Of a stretch of 64,000 nt of DNA, positions 31,643-43,065 are shown piece by piece. Positions within the stretch are counted from its first letter, which is position 1. Each line of letters begins with the position of its first letter. The position numbers and the translations under genes are program-made. The notes under the pieces are model-generated. The model was not told the origin of the DNA. It searched no databases and saw only the letters and a list, made by a program, of their open reading frames with translations. Origin of the DNA: Gammaproteobacteria bacterium (GTDB taxonomy: Bacteria > Pseudomonadota > Gammaproteobacteria > Nevskiales > Nevskiaceae); the NCBI GenBank assembly GCA_016182805.1, contig JACPFV010000008.1, positions 1 to 64,000 of the forward strand, read 5' to 3'.

Positions 31643-32980
31643 ATGGACTACGACCTGATCGTCCTGGGCGGCGGCAGCGGCGGCCTGGCCGCGGCGCGGC
31701 GCGCGGCGCGCCACGGCGCCCGCGTGGCGCTGATCGAGCAGGGCCGCCTGGGCGGCACCTGCGTGAACCTGGGCTGCGTGCCGAAGAAGGTGATGTGGCA
31801 CGCCGCGCAGATCGCGGAAACGCTGCACGACGCCGCCGCGTACGGCTTCGCGGCCGGCGAGGGCGGGCACGACTGGGCGCTGCTGCGCGAGCGGCGCGAG
31901 GCGTACATCCGGCGGCTCAACGGCATCTACCGCGCCAACCTGGACCAGGACGGCGTGGAACTGGTCGAGGGCCGCGGCCTGCTGTGCTCGGCGCGCGAGG
32001 TCGCGGTCGGAGCGCGCCGCCTGTCCGCGCGCCACCTGCTCGTCGCCACCGGCAGCCGGCCGCTGCGACCGGCGGTCCCCGGCGCCGAGCTGGGCGCCGT
32101 GTCGGACGACTTCTTCGCCTGGGAGCGGCGGCCGCGGCGCGTGGCGGTCGCGGGCAGCGGCTACATCGCGGTGGAGCTGGCCGGCATGCTGCGCGCGCTG
32201 GGCGCCGAGGTCGTGCTCGCCGCGCGCGGCCCGCGCCTGCTGTCGCATTTCGACGAGATGCTGGGCGAGGTGCTGGCCGACGAAATGCGCGCGCAGGGCA
32301 TCGGGCTGCGCGTCGCGGCGCCGGTGCAAAGCGTCGAGCCGGCCGGCGCGGGCCTGCGCCTGCGCTATGCCGACGGTCGCGACGATTCCTGCGACGCCCT
32401 GATCTGGGCGGTCGGCCGCGCGCCCAACACCGAGGGGATCGGCCTGGACGCGGCCGGCGTCGCGCTGGACGGGCAGGGCGCCGTCGCGGTGGACGCCTGG
32501 CAGGCGACGAGTGCGCCGGGCGTGTTCGCGGTGGGCGACGTCGCCGGCCATCACATGCTGACGCCGGTCGCCATCGCCGCCGGCCGGCGGCTGGCGGACC
32601 GCCTGTTCCGCGGGCGGGCCGGGCGCCGGCTGGACTACGAGAACATCCCGACGGTGGTGTTCTCGCACCCGCCGGTCGGCACCGTCGGCCTGACCGAGGC
32701 GCAGGCGCGCGCGCGCCACGGCGACGCGGTGAAGGTCTACCGGACGCGCTTCAAGGCGCTTTACTATGGCGTGCTGGAGCGCAAGGTGCAGAGCGCGATG
32801 AAGCTGGTCTGCGTCGGGCCGGACGAGCGCATCGTCGGCCTGCACTCCATCGGACCGGGCTCCGACGAGATGCTGCAAGGCTTTGCCGTCGCCCTGCGCA
32901 TGGGCGCGACCAGGAAGGACTTCGACGACACCGTGGCCATCCACCCGACCTGCGCGGAAGAGATGGTCACCATGACCTGA
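31643..32980 (+). CDS. gor: Glutathione-disulfide reductase
   Basis: 445 aa. FAD motif [21 protein letters not shown], redox disulfide [24 protein letters not shown] motif [19 protein letters not shown], and C-terminal [11 protein letters not shown] with the catalytic His. Reduces GSSG to GSH with NADPH. First gene of a tightly packed five-gene run. Confidence 0.93.
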   Translation: MDYDLIVLGGGSGGLAAARRAARHGARVALIEQGRLGGTCVNLGCVPKKVMWHAAQIAETLHDAAAYGFAAGEGGHDWALLRERREAYIRRLNGIYRANLDQDGVELVEGRGLLCSAREVAVGARRLSARHLLVATGSRPLRPAVPGAELGAVSDDFFAWERRPRRVAVAGSGYIAVELAGMLRALGAEVVLAARGPRLLSHFDEMLGEVLADEMRAQGIGLRVAAPVQSVEPAGAGLRLRYADGRDDSCDALIWAVGRAPNTEGIGLDAAGVALDGQGAVAVDAWQATSAPGVFAVGDVAGHHMLTPVAIAAGRRLADRLFRGRAGRRLDYENIPTVVFSHPPVGTVGLTEAQARARHGDAVKVYRTRFKALYYGVLERKVQSAMKLVCVGPDERIVGLHSIGPGSDEMLQGFAVALRMGATRKDFDDTVAIHPTCAEEMVTMT

Positions 32981-32989
32981 TACGAGAGG

Positions 32990-33913
32990 ATGCACGTGCG
33001 CACGCCGATCGCCGCACTTACCGCGCTGTTTCTGCTCGCCGGCTGCACCGGCCCGCAGCTGCTCAACTCGATGACGCCGACCCGCGGCTACGCCTGGGCC
33101 TCGAACCTGGTCTACGACGAGGCCACCGGCCTGCGCCTGGACGTGTTCACGCCGGACCAGACGCGCAACGCGCCGGTGATCGTGTTCTTCTTCGGCAACC
33201 GCTGGACCGAGGGCGACAAGGAGCAGTACCGCTTCGTCGGCGAGGCGCTGGCCTCGCAGGGCTTCGTCGCCGTCGTCCCCAACTACCGCATGTACCCGCA
33301 GGTGCGCTTCCCGGCCTTCGTCCAGGACGGCGCGCGCGCGGTGGCCTGGGCGCGCGCCAACGCCGCGCGCTACGGCGGCGACCCGAAGAAGCTGTTCGTG
33401 ATGGGCCACTCGGCCGGCGCGCACATCGCCGCCATGCTGGCGCTCAACGAGGAATACCTGAAAGGCGTCGGCGGCACGCGCTACTGGCTCAAGGGCATGA
33501 TCGGCCTGGCCGGCCCGTACGACTTCCTGCCGATCGTCGCGCCGGACCTGCGCGACATCTTCGGCCCGGAAGACCGCTTCGAGCTGTCGCAGCCGCTCAA
33601 CTTCGCCGACGGCGAGAACCCGCCGCTGCTGCTGGTGCACGCCGAGGACGATCCCAAGATCCCGATCAGGAACACGCGCAACCTCGCCGACCGCGTGCGC
33701 CACGAGGGCGGCTGGGTGGACCTGGTGGTCTACCCGGAGCTGAAGTGCATGTTCGGCGTCGACAGCCATTCCTGCCTCGTCGCCGCGCTGTCCTCGCCGC
33801 TGCGCCAGCGCAGCGACCTGCTGGGCCACATCGCCGACTTCGTGCGCGTGCACGCCGAGGCGCCGGACCGCGAGCAACCCGGCATCAAGGCCTCGCCTAT
33901 CGGGAGCCGCTGA
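32990..33913 (+). CDS. Lipoprotein alpha/beta hydrolase (esterase family)
   Basis: 307 aa. A lipoprotein signal with lipobox LLAGC places Cys19 at the mature N-terminus. The alpha/beta-hydrolase fold shows the nucleophile Ser141 in FVMGHSAGAHIAAML, and HAEDDPKIPI carries the likely acid. The usual HGGGW oxyanion-hole motif of this esterase family is replaced by FFFGNRW (about residues 66-72), so activity or specificity may differ. The stop overlaps the next gene's ATG. Confidence 0.8.
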   Translation: MHVRTPIAALTALFLLAGCTGPQLLNSMTPTRGYAWASNLVYDEATGLRLDVFTPDQTRNAPVIVFFFGNRWTEGDKEQYRFVGEALASQGFVAVVPNYRMYPQVRFPAFVQDGARAVAWARANAARYGGDPKKLFVMGHSAGAHIAAMLALNEEYLKGVGGTRYWLKGMIGLAGPYDFLPIVAPDLRDIFGPEDRFELSQPLNFADGENPPLLLVHAEDDPKIPIRNTRNLADRVRHEGGWVDLVVYPELKCMFGVDSHSCLVAALSSPLRQRSDLLGHIADFVRVHAEAPDREQPGIKASPIGSR

Positions 33914-34440
33914 TGATCCGCAGCTTCCAGGGCATCGCGCCGCAGCTCGGCGGCGGCGTGTACGTGGACGAGCAGGGCCTGGTGCTGGGCGACGTCGTCC
34001 TGGGCGACGACTGCTCCGTGTGGCCGATGGCGGTGGTGCGCGGCGACGTCAACCGCATCCGCATCGGCTGCCGCACCAACGTGCAGGACAACGCCGTGCT
34101 GCACGTCACGCACGACGGCCCGTACACGCCCGGCGGCACCGGCCTCGTCGTCGGCGACGACGTGACGGTCGGCCACGGCGCGATCCTGCACGCCTGCCAG
34201 GTCGGCAACCGCTGCCTGATCGGCATGCACGCCACCGTGCTGGACCGCGCGGTGCTGGAGGACGAGTGCTTCATCGCCGCCGGCAGCGTGGTCACGCCCG
34301 GCAAGGTGCTGAAGGGCGGCTACCTGTACCGCGGCTCGCCGGCGCAGCCCTCGCGCGAGCTGACCGCGGACGAGCGCGCCATGCTGAAGTACTCCGCGGA
34401 GCATTACGTGCGGCTCAAGAACAAGTACCTCGCGCCATGA
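33913..34440 (+). CDS. Gamma-class carbonic anhydrase-like protein
   Basis: 175 aa left-handed beta-helix built of hexapeptide repeats. The metal-ligand His residues appear in NAVLHVTHDG and DDVTVGHGAILHACQVGNRCLIGMHA, with the RGDVNRIRIG start. YrdA/CaiE-type proteins bind zinc, and some hydrate CO2. It overlaps both neighbours by a few bases. Confidence 0.9.
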   Translation: MIRSFQGIAPQLGGGVYVDEQGLVLGDVVLGDDCSVWPMAVVRGDVNRIRIGCRTNVQDNAVLHVTHDGPYTPGGTGLVVGDDVTVGHGAILHACQVGNRCLIGMHATVLDRAVLEDECFIAAGSVVTPGKVLKGGYLYRGSPAQPSRELTADERAMLKYSAEHYVRLKNKYLAP

Positions 34441-35326
34441 GTGAAGCGGTCCGCATCGTCGAAGTCGGCCCGCGCGACGGCCTGCAGAACGAGCCGCGGT
34501 CCATCCCCGCCGCGGTCAAGATCGAGCTGATCGAGCGTCTCGCCGCCGCCGGCCTGAGCACCATCGAGGCCGGCAGCTTCGTCAGCCCCAAGTGGGTGCC
34601 GCAGATGGCGGATAGCGACGCGGTGCTGGCCGGCCTCAGGCGCCGGCCCGGCGTGCGCTACCCGGTGCTGGTGCCCAATTTGCAGGGCCTGGAGCGCGCG
34701 CTGGCCGCGGGCGTCGACGAGATCGCGGTGTTCACGGCGGCGTCCGACGCCTTCAACCGCAAGAACATCAACGCCGGCGTCGACGAATCGCTGCAACGCC
34801 TGCAGCCCGTGGTCGGGCAGGCGCTGGCCAAGGGCCTGCGCGTGCGCGCCTACGTCTCCACCGTGCTGGGCTGCCCGTACCAGGGCGAGGTCGCGCCGGC
34901 CGAGGTGGTGCGCGTCGCCCAGGCGATGGCGGACATGGGCTGCTACGAGGTTTCGCTGGGCGACACCATCGGCGTCGGCACGCCGGGCAAGGCGCGCGCG
35001 CTGCTGCGCGCCTGCGCGCAGGCGGTCGGCATGCCGCGCCTGGCGGTGCACTTCCACGACACGCGCGGGCAGGCGCTGGCCAACGTCTACGCTTGCCTGG
35101 AAGAAGGCGTGCGCGTGGTCGACGCCTCGGTCGCCGGGCTGGGCGGCTGCCCGTACGCCAACGGCGCTTCCGGCAACGTCGCCACCGAGGATCTGGTCTA
35201 CATGCTGGACGGCCTGGGCCTGGCCAGCGGCGTCGCGCTGGAGCCGCTGGTGGAGACCGGCCGCTGGATCAGCGAGCAACTCGGGCGCGAGCCGCAGTCC
35301 AAGCTCGGCCGCATACGGAGGACCGC

Positions 35327-35330
<4 letters not shown>
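34437..35330 (+). CDS. Hydroxymethylglutaryl-CoA lyase
   Basis: 297 aa TIM-barrel enzyme that splits HMG-CoA into acetyl-CoA and acetoacetate, the last step of leucine breakdown. Motifs: VEVGPRDGLQNEP, AVHFHDTRGQALANVYACL and the signature loop GLGGCPYANGASGNVATEDL with the catalytic Cys. The acetoacetate it makes is the substrate of the next enzyme, encoded immediately downstream with a GTGA overlap. Confidence 0.95.
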
Positions 35331-37297
<1,967 letters not shown>

Positions 37298-37362
37298 CGC
37301 GGGTGCCGCGCGTTGCGGCGAACCTGGTATTGAGACATTGCAGAAAAAACTGACCGCATCGA

Positions 37363-38091
37363 ATGTTCGAAAAAATCAAGAAGAAGGGGTTTCAGGTCCT
37401 CGCTCTGCATCACGCCGAAGCGATTCTTACGCACGACATGGCGGGCGCGGCCGCAGAGCTGGAAGACGTTTTGCTCGACGTAAAAATTCCCGCCGAGGAA
37501 CTGGTCCGGGGCGGCGGCGGGGAAGGCGAGCTGACACAGCGCCTGCGGCATGCGCTCGCCGACGATCTGGGCTGGAGAAAGCACAACTTCGAGATCAAGA
37601 AGATCGTGGACGGCGAGGAAAAGGAATCCATTTCGCACGAAATCGACCACGTGAAGCGATTTCCCAACGGGACGTTCGCGCTGGAGATCGAGTGGAACAA
37701 CAAGGATCCGTTCTTCGACCGGGACCTGGAAAATTTCAAACGCTTGCATGCCGATGGCGTGATCTCGATTGGCGCGATCGTCACGCGGGGATCCGGCCTT
37801 CAGGACGCGCTACGCGACGTGATCGCGCAGGTCGCCCGTTTGAATGGAGTGAACGGCGCTGCCGCGTTGACGGAGTACTACTCGCCTACGGCGCGGCAGC
37901 TCGACATAATTGCCAAGGCGGCGAAGGCGAAGGACTCGTTTGAGGAGGGTTGGGCGCACGCCTTCGTCTCCGACAAATTCGGCGAGGCGACGACGCACTG
38001 GCGGAAACTCGAAGATCGGGTTCGGCGCGGTGTCGGCAATCCTTGCCCGCTGCTGCTGATCGGAATTCCCAGACAGGCCATCGTGTTGTAG
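37363..38091 (+). CDS. BglII/BstYI-family type II restriction endonuclease
   Basis: 242 aa. The central block SHEIDHVKRFPNGTFALEIE followed by WNNKDPFFDRDLENFKRLHADG and GAIVTRGSGLQDAL matches the BglII/BstYI endonuclease family. Candidate metal ligands are Asp95, Glu108 and Glu110. Family members cut AGATCT or RGATCY; the specificity of this one is not shown by the sequence. G+C is visibly lower than in the flanking genes, consistent with transfer. It is paired with the methylase gene 19 bp downstream. Confidence 0.82.
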   Translation: MFEKIKKKGFQVLALHHAEAILTHDMAGAAAELEDVLLDVKIPAEELVRGGGGEGELTQRLRHALADDLGWRKHNFEIKKIVDGEEKESISHEIDHVKRFPNGTFALEIEWNNKDPFFDRDLENFKRLHADGVISIGAIVTRGSGLQDALRDVIAQVARLNGVNGAAALTEYYSPTARQLDIIAKAAKAKDSFEEGWAHAFVSDKFGEATTHWRKLEDRVRRGVGNPCPLLLIGIPRQAIVL

Positions 38092-38110
38092 AGCTTCCGG
38101 ACCCCCTGCC

Positions 38111-38800
38111 ATGACTGCGAAGGTTTACAACATCGCCGAACCGAATCCCTCGGAAGATCTTCTCGCCAAGGTCGCCGGGCAGTACTCCACGGTCCTGGCC
38201 GATCCGCCCTGGCAATTTCAGAACCGGACGGGAAAGGTCGCGCCGGAGCATCGGCGTTTGCTGCGCTATCCGACCATGGAACTCAAGGAGATCATGGAGC
38301 TGCCGGTCGGCAAGCTGGCGGCGGCTAAGTCGCACCTTTATCTCTGGGTGCCGAACGCGCTGTTGCAGGAGGGCCTTCGGGTGATGGAAGCCTGGGGCTA
38401 CACGTACAAGTCGAACCTCGTTTGGTACAAGGTCCGCAAGGACGGCGGGCCGGACGGCCGCGGCGTTGGCTTCTACTTCCGGAATGTGACGGAACTGCTG
38501 CTGTTCGGCGTCCGCGGGAGCATGCGCACCTTGGCGCCGGGGCGCACGCAGGTGAACATCCTGTCGACGCGGAAGCGCGAGCACTCGCGCAAACCCGACG
38601 AGATCTACGATATCGTTGAAGCCTGCTCCCCGGGCCCGTACCTGGAGGTGTTCGCGCGCTTTCGCCGCCCGGGTTGGCACCAATGGGGCAACGAGGACGT
38701 CGAGGAGAATTCGTACTACGGCGTCGCCCGTCGCAAAGGGCACGAGGCCCCACAGTTGCGCTTGCTCGAAACGCCGCGCGGCTACGGCACTCGCGGCTGA
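38111..38800 (+). CDS. MT-A70 family DNA adenine methyltransferase
   Basis: 229 aa. The MT-A70 catalytic motif DPPW is at residues 31-34 (VLADPPWQF), followed by [23 protein letters not shown] and the SAM-site region [34 protein letters not shown]. As the partner of the BglII-like nuclease it should protect the A of the recognition site as N6-methyladenine. The cassette lies between acetoacetyl-CoA synthetase and gpmA and looks like a simple insertion. Confidence 0.88.
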   Translation: MTAKVYNIAEPNPSEDLLAKVAGQYSTVLADPPWQFQNRTGKVAPEHRRLLRYPTMELKEIMELPVGKLAAAKSHLYLWVPNALLQEGLRVMEAWGYTYKSNLVWYKVRKDGGPDGRGVGFYFRNVTELLLFGVRGSMRTLAPGRTQVNILSTRKREHSRKPDEIYDIVEACSPGPYLEVFARFRRPGWHQWGNEDVEENSYYGVARRKGHEAPQLRLLETPRGYGTRG

Positions 38801-38862
38801 TCCAGCCCGTCAACGATGAGCGCCCCTACGTCCGCAATCCACCGTACCTTGAGTCTCCCCTC

Positions 38863-39612
38863 ATGACCCACAAACTCGTCCTGCTGCGCCACGGCCAAAG
38901 CCAATGGAACCTGGATAACCGCTTCACCGGCTGGGTGGACGTGGACATCAGCGCGCTGGGCGAGCAGGAGGCGCGCCAGGCCGGGCAGATGATGAAGGAC
39001 GAGGGTTTGCGCTTCGACGTCGCGCACACCTCGGTGCTCAAGCGCGCAATCCGCACTCTCAACGCGGCGCTGGACGTGCTGGACCAGGCCTGGATTCCGG
39101 TGCACAAGACCTGGCGCCTGAACGAGCGCCACTACGGCGCGCTGCAGGGGCTGGACAAGGCGCAGACCGCGGCCAAGCACGGCGAGGCGCAGGTCAAGGT
39201 CTGGCGCCGCTCGTACGACATTCCGCCGCCGGCGATGCCGGAGTCCGACCCCGGCCATCCGCGCAAGGACCCGCGCTACGCCAAGCTCGACGCCAGCGTG
39301 CTGCCGGCGACCGAGTCGCTGAAGACCACGCTGGAGCGCGTGCTGCCGTACTGGCACGACGCCGTCGCGCCGCAGCTCAAGTCCGGCCAGGCCGTGCTGG
39401 TCGCGGCGCACGGCAACAGCCTGCGCGCGCTCTACAAGTATCTGAACCAGGTGCCGGACGGCGAAATCGTGGAGCTGAACATCCCGACCGGCATCCCGCT
39501 GCTGTTCGAACTGGACGCGAACCTGAAGCCGAAGAAGCATCGCTACCTGGGCGACCCGGAGGCCGCCAAGCGCGCCGCCGAGACCGTGGCGAAGCAGGCG
39601 CAGGCGCGGTAG
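38863..39612 (+). CDS. gpmA: 2,3-bisphosphoglycerate-dependent phosphoglycerate mutase
   Basis: 249 aa. Interconverts 3- and 2-phosphoglycerate. The phospho-His motif [12 protein letters not shown], then [23 protein letters not shown] and [17 protein letters not shown] are intact. The ATG at 38863 starts the catalytic strand; the open frame extends upstream into the methylase. Confidence 0.96.
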   Translation: MTHKLVLLRHGQSQWNLDNRFTGWVDVDISALGEQEARQAGQMMKDEGLRFDVAHTSVLKRAIRTLNAALDVLDQAWIPVHKTWRLNERHYGALQGLDKAQTAAKHGEAQVKVWRRSYDIPPPAMPESDPGHPRKDPRYAKLDASVLPATESLKTTLERVLPYWHDAVAPQLKSGQAVLVAAHGNSLRALYKYLNQVPDGEIVELNIPTGIPLLFELDANLKPKKHRYLGDPEAAKRAAETVAKQAQAR

Positions 39613-39676
39613 TCTCCGCCTGCTGGGCGCCCTCAGCCGCCACCGGCGGGCGGGCGCATGCGTTCCGGGGGGAGGA

Positions 39677-41266
39677 ATGCAGCACGACCGCTTCAACGAA
39701 ACCCGCTATCGCACGCTCGTGGTGGCGATGGCCCTGGCGGTCGGGCTGTGCCTGGTCGCGGCGCTCATCGCCTTGCGCATCCCCGGCAGCCACTGGGCCG
39801 GCGCGGCGGTCTTCCTCGCCGCCGCGCTGCTGATCCTGGCCCTGCTCCCGGCCGTCTTCGCCGCGCGCCGGCGCGGCGACCGCGCCGCGCTGGAGCGCCT
39901 GGGCGTGACGCTCCTGGCGATCGCCTTCCTGGCGATGCTCCAACGGGTCGGCTGGGCGGCGCTGTTCCACTGGCCGGCGCATCCTCGCGAAAGCCCGTTC
40001 CGGCCGGTGCTGCACTTCCTGCCGTTCCTGTTCATCGCCGCCGTCGCCCTGCTCAACGCGCGGCAGGGTCTCAAGCTGTGCTGGGCGGCGTGGGGCGCGG
40101 TCGCGCTGACCACCGTCGTCGGCCTGGTGCGCGCGGGGGTCGATCCCGGCCACGAGGGGACGATCACGCTGCTGGCCTACCTGCTGCTGGGCATGCCGCT
40201 GTTCCTGGCGCTGCTGCACGCGCTGCCGCGCTACGAGGACGCGCTGGAGCGATCCGAGCAGGAGATGGCGCGGATGCGCGAGCGCGCCGAGCTGATGGAC
40301 CGCCTGGCCGAGAGCGAGCGGCGCTTCAACCTGGTGGTGGACGGCCTGCAGGTCGGCGTCTGGGACCGCTGGATCGGGCCGCCGGAGCGGCGCTGGTGGT
40401 CGCCGCGGTTCTACGAGCTGCTCGGCTACACGCCGGACGAGCTGCCCTCCACCGAGGAGGCGCTGAAGAACCTGCTGCATCCCGACGACCGCGACAGCGT
40501 GTGGGAGCTGGGTACCGGGCAGTTGCGCCAGGGCGATTTCCTCGACGTGAACTTCCGCCTGCTGACCAAGCACCGCGGCTACCGCTGGTTCAATTCCCAC
40601 GCCAAGGCCGAGCGCGACGCCGGCGGCCGCATGCGGCGCATCGCCGGCGCCATCGCCGACATCCACGACCGGCGCAGCGCCGAGCAGGCCCTGCGCGAGG
40701 CGCAGGCCGAGCTGACCCAGCTCGCCTACCGCGACACCCTGACCCATCTGCACAACCGCCGCGCCTTCGACGAGCACTTCGAGCGCGAATGGCGCCGCGT
40801 GCGCCGCTTGCAGGAGCCGATGTCGCTGCTCCTGGTCGACCTCGACTACTTCAAGTTCTTCAACGACTGCTACGGCCACATCGCCGGCGACCAGTGCCTG
40901 CAGCAGATCGCCGAGCAACTGGAATGCGGCGTGCGCCGCGGCACCGACTTCGTCGCGCGCCTCGGCGGCGAGGAGTTCGGCATCCTGCTGCCGGACACGC
41001 CGGCGGAAGGTGCGCTGCGCGTGGGCGGCAACCTGCTGGACAGCCTGCGCAGCGTCAACATCCGCCACGATGCCGCGCCGCTGGGGCAGGTCACCATCAG
41101 CATCGGCGTGGCCACCACCGAGCTGCCGCCGTCGGGCGATCCGCGCACACTGTTCGAGCAGGCCGACAAGGCGCTCTACGAGGTCAAGCGCCGCGGCCGC
41201 AACGGCGTGCTGCACGCGCGCGAGCTGTCCAGCCCCATCGCCCCGGCCGTCGCCGCCCGGTCCTGA
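39677..41266 (+). CDS. Membrane-bound PAS-GGDEF diguanylate cyclase
   Basis: 529 aa. Five or six N-terminal membrane helices (to about residue 185), a coiled coil (about 190-215), a PAS domain (RFNLVVDGLQVGVWDRW ... LLHPDDRDSVWE ... WFNSHAKAERD, about 215-335), and a C-terminal GGDEF domain with the active signature GGEEF in FVARLGGEEFGILLPD. It should synthesise cyclic di-GMP in response to a signal sensed by the PAS or membrane part. No EAL domain is fused. Confidence 0.92.
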   Translation: MQHDRFNETRYRTLVVAMALAVGLCLVAALIALRIPGSHWAGAAVFLAAALLILALLPAVFAARRRGDRAALERLGVTLLAIAFLAMLQRVGWAALFHWPAHPRESPFRPVLHFLPFLFIAAVALLNARQGLKLCWAAWGAVALTTVVGLVRAGVDPGHEGTITLLAYLLLGMPLFLALLHALPRYEDALERSEQEMARMRERAELMDRLAESERRFNLVVDGLQVGVWDRWIGPPERRWWSPRFYELLGYTPDELPSTEEALKNLLHPDDRDSVWELGTGQLRQGDFLDVNFRLLTKHRGYRWFNSHAKAERDAGGRMRRIAGAIADIHDRRSAEQALREAQAELTQLAYRDTLTHLHNRRAFDEHFEREWRRVRRLQEPMSLLLVDLDYFKFFNDCYGHIAGDQCLQQIAEQLECGVRRGTDFVARLGGEEFGILLPDTPAEGALRVGGNLLDSLRSVNIRHDAAPLGQVTISIGVATTELPPSGDPRTLFEQADKALYEVKRRGRNGVLHARELSSPIAPAVAARS

Positions 41267-41281
41267 ACGGTCTCCCTCGCG

Positions 41282-41566
41282 TCAAACCACCGCCTTGAGC
41301 ACGGCGGCCATGCGCGTTTGCCAGCCCGGGCCGGTCGCTTTCCATTTCTTGATCGTGTCCGGGTCCACGCGCAGCGTGAGCAGCTCCTTGGGCTTGTCCA
41401 GCTTCGGGCGCCCGCGCTTCAGAAGCTGCCGCATGTGGCGCGACGCATCGGGCGAATCGCGGTCGGACGCGGGCTCGATGCCCATGCGGGCATTGCGCCG
41501 CACGCGCACCCGGTCGGTCTTGCTCTCGCCGCGTTCGCACGCAGCGCGCATCTCATCGAGTGTCAT
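41282..41566 (-). CDS. brnA: BrnA-type antitoxin
   Basis: 94 aa. The C-terminal half GRPKLDKPKELLTLRVDPDTIKKWKATGPGWQTRM is the BrnA/DUF4415 DNA-binding region that also neutralises BrnT. The ATG at 41566 (MTLDEMRAACERGE) overlaps the end of the toxin gene, as in intact brnTA operons. The partner toxin gene is damaged, so the antitoxin is probably an orphan. Confidence 0.8.
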   Translation of the reverse strand: MTLDEMRAACERGESKTDRVRVRRNARMGIEPASDRDSPDASRHMRQLLKRGRPKLDKPKELLTLRVDPDTIKKWKATGPGWQTRMAAVLKAVV

Positions 41567-41739
41567 TGAAGTCGTTTTCGAGCCACGCATAGTACGCCTC
41601 GCGTTCCGGCCGCTTTGCCGGTCGAAAGCTGACGATGCGCGTCGGCTTTCCCGGCACATAAACCACCGTCAGCGAGGAAGTCGAGGCCATGCTTTTGCAG
41701 GTTTTTCGCCCGCTTTTCCTCATCCCAGGCGTAGCGCAT
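41553..41739 (-). pseudogene. brnT: Broken BrnT toxin gene (internal deletion and frameshift)
   Basis: The start ATG at 41739 gives MRYAWDEEKRAKNLQKHGLDF, a normal BrnT N-terminus. After about 23 codons the reading frame is lost. The C-terminal block TVVYVPGKPTRIVSFRPAKR and AYYAWLEND lies in another frame and ends at 41553. BrnT proteins are about 90 aa, so roughly 35-40 codons of the nuclease core are missing between the two parts. The toxin should be inactive. Confidence 0.75.
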
Positions 41740-41821
41740 GAGTTATTGTAGTTACGTTTAATGCCCCGCACAAAACCGCGGACGAACCTCGGTGTGATTC
41801 CGGCTTGTGCGCTGTCCGGTT

Positions 41822-42346
41822 TCAGCCAGTCGCAATTCCAAGTACTGCACCAAGCCGATATCCGCCCTCCGCAGCGGTGAGGAACCCGCGCGCCAGGAGC
41901 CAGCCTTGGGCATCGTCGGAATCTTCGGCGAACCAGCGCCCGGGGGAGCCGAGCCGGAAGCTATATCCCCACGCCGTCATGTCGGCGAAGAGGCGTTCCC
42001 GGCTGTATCCGGGCAGCAGATCGGCCAGGAGGCACTGGAGATAGCAGACGGCGACTTCTTCGAGGTCATCCCCGCCGGCATTGGTGTGGACCGAGACGCG
42101 CCGGGCGTCATCCATGCACAGCCAGTGGCAGGCGGTGTGGAGAATCGAATGGACCGGCGTGTCCGGGCGGATGTAAAGCCGGTTGCCAATGAGGCCGGCT
42201 TCCGGGGCGCCCCAGTAGCTGCCGGGGAGATCGGCGCCGTCGGGGAGAAGTACGGGAGCAAGCCGGCGCGCGGTGAGGAAGGCTATAACGGCCTCCGCAT
42301 TCAGATCGCGCAGGCAGGTTACGTTGTCTGGAGGTTGAGACTTCAC
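41822..42346 (-). CDS. Conserved hypothetical protein with HTACH motif
   Basis: 174 aa, GTG start. I do not recognise a named family. Features: LPDGADLPGSYWGAPEAGLIGNRLYIR in the first half, then VHSILHTACHWLCMDD. HTACH has the shape of a zincin HExxH motif with Glu replaced by Thr, so a non-catalytic metal-protease-like fold is possible but unproven. A truncated relative of the same family lies at 50122-50310, on the other side of the accessory region. Confidence 0.6.
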   Translation of the reverse strand: MKSQPPDNVTCLRDLNAEAVIAFLTARRLAPVLLPDGADLPGSYWGAPEAGLIGNRLYIRPDTPVHSILHTACHWLCMDDARRVSVHTNAGGDDLEEVAVCYLQCLLADLLPGYSRERLFADMTAWGYSFRLGSPGRWFAEDSDDAQGWLLARGFLTAAEGGYRLGAVLGIATG

Positions 42347-42452
42347 GATTGCTGCTCGTTCGTGCGTTCACCGGAATGCGGCGCGGCACTGTATCGCCGA
42401 AGCGCTCGGCGGTCTTTGCATGGTTTCGTTCATATTCACCAGAGCACCCCCG

Positions 42453-42989
42453 CTACGACAGCAGTTGCAGCCAACCCAGCAGTCCCGAGTCGTACACCCA
42501 CGTATAGGTGCCCGGAACAAACGTGGAGAACGTAAGCCGTCCAGTGAGCTTTCCAATCTTTCCGATATCGGCCAGATGAACCCTTCCGTCGTCGTCAACG
42601 CGATAGGGAATCGGAAGCCGAAACCGTTTTGTTTGCACTTCAATTCGTACGGGTGCCTCGAATTTTTTTACGCCCGCAACCGCCAAGACGAGAAAAACAC
42701 CGCTGCCGGCACCGGCATGAAGCTGAGCGGTTCTATTGCAATAGCCGAGCGACGCAACTGCTGGGGTACTGAGGGCACCCGGCGGGAATACGACGCGCGC
42801 GTCAGCGATAGGGGAATCATCGCTTGGGGCGAGCAACTCGCCACCCTCCGCGCCAATCGGTGTGGATGCAACAACTTCGCACTCATCCGCGGCGAGCGAG
42901 TTTTGCCGATCGCCTCCGCTGCCAACCATCACGACGACTCCAACAGCGACCGCTAAGACTCCGATCCTCCCTATCGTCATAAGCGCCAT
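42453..42989 (-). CDS. Exported ZU5-like domain protein
   Basis: 178 aa. Signal peptide (MALMTIGRIGVLAVAVGVVVMVGSG) and then a ZU5-like beta domain (ARVVFPPGALSTPAVASLGY ... IPYRVDDDGRVHLADIG ... FVPGTYTWVYD). It is clearly related to residues 45-175 of the 668-aa lipoprotein encoded just upstream on the same strand, but lacks that protein's other domains. Probably a shortened duplicate. Confidence 0.65.
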   Translation of the reverse strand: MALMTIGRIGVLAVAVGVVVMVGSGGDRQNSLAADECEVVASTPIGAEGGELLAPSDDSPIADARVVFPPGALSTPAVASLGYCNRTAQLHAGAGSGVFLVLAVAGVKKFEAPVRIEVQTKRFRLPIPYRVDDDGRVHLADIGKIGKLTGRLTFSTFVPGTYTWVYDSGLLGWLQLLS

Positions 42990-43065
42990 GCCACCACACT
43001 ACCACTCAGCGTGACGGAGCTCGGTGGCCTCCTGTGTATAGCGGTGCGTCCCCACTCCTTGGTCG

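Noticed and set aside
37363-38800. Avoidance of RGATCY/AGATCT sites as evidence for active restriction
   Set aside because: Several AGATCT sites are visible in the window, including in the methylase gene, and no count against expectation was made.
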